A DNA stretch of 5,728 nucleotides, taken from NCBI GenBank assembly GCA_031266315.1, contig JAISBG010000836.1, forward strand, positions 1 through 5,728. The letters run 5' to 3'. The translations under genes and the position numbers were made by a program. Positions 4,279 through 5,728 of this stretch are shown in pieces (the stretch's first letter is position 1; every line of letters begins with the position of its first letter). Source of the stretch: Planctomycetaceae bacterium (GTDB taxonomy: Bacteria > Planctomycetota > Planctomycetia > Pirellulales > Thermoguttaceae). The notes beneath the pieces are model-generated. The model was not told where the DNA came from, ran no database searches, and worked only from the letters and a program-made list of their open reading frames with translations.

Positions 4279-5658
4279 ATGAAAAAGACAATTGTTGTTT
4301 TGTGTATTGTATCGTTTTTGTTTCTCTGTTGCGGGCAGTTTTTAGCAACAGCAGCAGCAGAATCGGTGAGTAAAAATGTAACAAGTTGTATGTTAAAGGG
4401 CGAACCAAGGGAAAAAGTTGCGGAACGGACTTTTTCTGAAGCGTTGGAAACTCCGGTTTCCTTTGTTTCCAATGCCGAAATCAAACTTCGATTGGTTCTG
4501 CTTATGTTTGCCCAACATTGCCGTGTTCCAATCTTTTGCAATGAAAAAACATCCGAAAAATTGGAAACACCTGTTAAAATCAATGTTGATAAACCAATTC
4601 CTTTCAAAGAATTTCTTGAACCTATTTTGAAACAGCAAGGATTGATTTACACCGTTACCGATAACGCCGTCCATATTACATCAGTGTCAAATGAAACATC
4701 CAAAATTGTCGAAAAGATTGAACAATCCGCTCATTCCGAACAGCAAACAACCAACCCAATTGCCGAACAACTCAAAATACCGTTTTCGTGCAATATTAAG
4801 AAACCGGTTACGTTGATGGATGCGCTGAAACAAATCAGTAAAACAACCGAAATTTCTATGATAATTGATCACGGCAGAATATGGGAATCCGGTACAAAAT
4901 CGGAAATGGAAATGGAAAAACCTTTTAATTTTTATTTTCCGTTCAAAATACCGTTGAGTAACGTTTTGGATTATTTGACGAAACAACAAAATCTTGCGTG
5001 GATTGTTCAGAACGACCATATTCTGATTACGTCAAAAAGATATGCAGAAAGAAATAAGAACGCAGATGATACGAGAATGTATTATATTGGCGATCTGTTG
5101 GAAGATACTCCGCAATTATTGAGCGAAAAAGAACCGCATACAATTCCAATCTCCAACGACACGTTCCTACCTCTTATTGATTATATTACGACAATGATTG
5201 AGTCGGAAACATGGGATGGCAATATTACAACCTATTATCCCAACAAAAGTTTGGTTATCCGGCAGCCGAATAATGTACATGAACAAATCGCCAAGCTGTT
5301 GAAAACGTTACGGCAATTCAATGATTGTTCTGATAATGAAATAAAATCTTCCCAATGGGAATCACCACCTATTCCGTCAGAAACCGTCTATTATTATCAA
5401 CAATACGATGTCAGTGATCTCACAATACCGACAGAAGAGAATACGAATGGATTGATTGATCTTATTCAGTGTGTAGTGTCGCCGGATGATTGGAAAAAAC
5501 GCGGCGACGGTCCAGGATTTATTAACATTCAGGAAAACCAACTCTTTGTTTTGCAGGAACATCGTATTCACACTGAAATTGCCGATATTCTCGAACAGTT
5601 ACGGCAATTAAATAAAAGTCCTGTAAAAAATAAAACTCTAAAAATTTCCGGCAGATAA
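4279..5658 (+). CDS. Exported protein with STN-like and secretin-N-like repeats, planctomycete family
   Basis: A 459-aa protein of unknown precise function. Residues 1-27 form a signal peptide: MKKT, a hydrophobic core (5-18) and cleavage likely after ATAAA-27. There is no proper lipobox despite C17-C18. Two STN-like modules follow (about 57-136 and 162-252), each with beta-strands before an amphipathic LxxxLxxxxxL helix and a closing V/I-rich strand (YTVTDNAVHITS; AWIVQNDHILITS). Two secretin-N-like modules come next. The first (about 265-348) has MYYIGDLL, LIDYITTMIESETWD, SLVIRQPNNVHEQI and LLKTLRQ. The second (about 369-445) has VYYYQQYDVSDL, LIDLIQCVVSPDDW, QLFVLQEHRIHTEI and ILEQLRQ. 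No secretin beta-barrel follows, so it cannot itself be an outer-membrane pore. It is probably periplasmic or envelope-associated. It has its own leader and is likely monocistronic. Confidence 0.88.
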   Translation: MKKTIVVLCIVSFLFLCCGQFLATAAAESVSKNVTSCMLKGEPREKVAERTFSEALETPVSFVSNAEIKLRLVLLMFAQHCRVPIFCNEKTSEKLETPVKINVDKPIPFKEFLEPILKQQGLIYTVTDNAVHITSVSNETSKIVEKIEQSAHSEQQTTNPIAEQLKIPFSCNIKKPVTLMDALKQISKTTEISMIIDHGRIWESGTKSEMEMEKPFNFYFPFKIPLSNVLDYLTKQQNLAWIVQNDHILITSKRYAERNKNADDTRMYYIGDLLEDTPQLLSEKEPHTIPISNDTFLPLIDYITTMIESETWDGNITTYYPNKSLVIRQPNNVHEQIAKLLKTLRQFNDCSDNEIKSSQWESPPIPSETVYYYQQYDVSDLTIPTEENTNGLIDLIQCVVSPDDWKKRGDGPGFINIQENQLFVLQEHRIHTEIADILEQLRQLNKSPVKNKTLKISGR

Positions 5659-5679
5659 TCGTTTCGTTTTATATTATAT

Positions 5680-5725
5680 TTTCTGATTCTATCGGATTAG
5701 GTGTTTTACAAGGGAATCGTAAAAT
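5680..5725 (+). repeat. Dispersed repeat, right copy
   Basis: Plus-strand copy of the edge repeat, starting 21 nt after the stop codon of the secreted-protein gene. It is inverted relative to 15-60 (41 of 46 identities), with TTTCTGATTCT-ATC-GGATTAGGTGT as core and a shared outer GGAATCGT block. The stretch 5659-5679 between the gene and the repeat is AT-rich with no clear terminator. Confidence 0.75.
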
Positions 5726-5728
5726 AAT

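Noticed and set aside
4173..4607. Minus-strand open frame over the start of the secreted-protein gene
   Set aside because: It overlaps the signal peptide and first domain of a well-supported gene and has no recognisable features.
15..5725. Composite transposon bounded by the edge inverted repeats
   Set aside because: No transposase or integrase between the copies, the cargo includes housekeeping recA and ruvB, and a third copy lies inside.

Overview
The window looks like a chromosomal segment of a planctomycete, most likely Pirellulales-like (Planctomycetota), and rather AT-rich for that phylum. Three proteins support this. The RuvB has the wording I associate with that group (ADRALRPQRM-like N-terminus, LGHVLFDGPPGLGKTTFAT, REHLDFY, ANNRLRWVRD). 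The last gene belongs to a secreted STN/secretin-N-like family with the planctomycete signature YxxGDLL...LIDxITxxIxxxTWD...SLVIxQxxxVHEQI. The 119-aa membrane protein also fits. The assignment rests on remembered family features, not on a search.

Layout: positions 1-706 carry no conventional gene but are dense in structure. There is a dispersed repeat at the left edge, small hairpins, a clean 21-bp tandem array (261-491), a roughly 101-nt hairpin with a 26-bp perfect inner stem (517-617), a promoter-like sequence and a LexA-like dyad just before recA. Then come recA (707-1798) and ruvB (start set to 1882, not the TTG at 1849), on the same strand and 83 nt apart. A 119-aa protein (3127-3486) follows, with two N-terminal membrane segments and a C-terminal CxxC...CxxC putative zinc ribbon. 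A 792-bp gene-free stretch (3487-4278) again holds hairpins, a composite inverted repeat, a second copy of the edge repeat, a cluster of AAGGT/ACCTT dyads and a duplicated promoter/leader. The last gene (4279-5658) encodes an exported 459-aa protein with two STN-like and two secretin-N-like repeats. A third copy of the edge repeat, inverted relative to the first, closes the window.

Function: recA and ruvB form a recombination-repair pair (strand exchange, then branch migration), possibly SOS-controlled through the AAC-N4-GTT dyad next to the recA start. The other two genes are envelope proteins with no evident link to repair. No complete mobile element, CRISPR array, rRNA or tRNA was seen. 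The most unusual content is non-coding: several palindromic repeat families, including eleven consecutive 21-bp units in exact register that are also open in a seven-codon reading frame.
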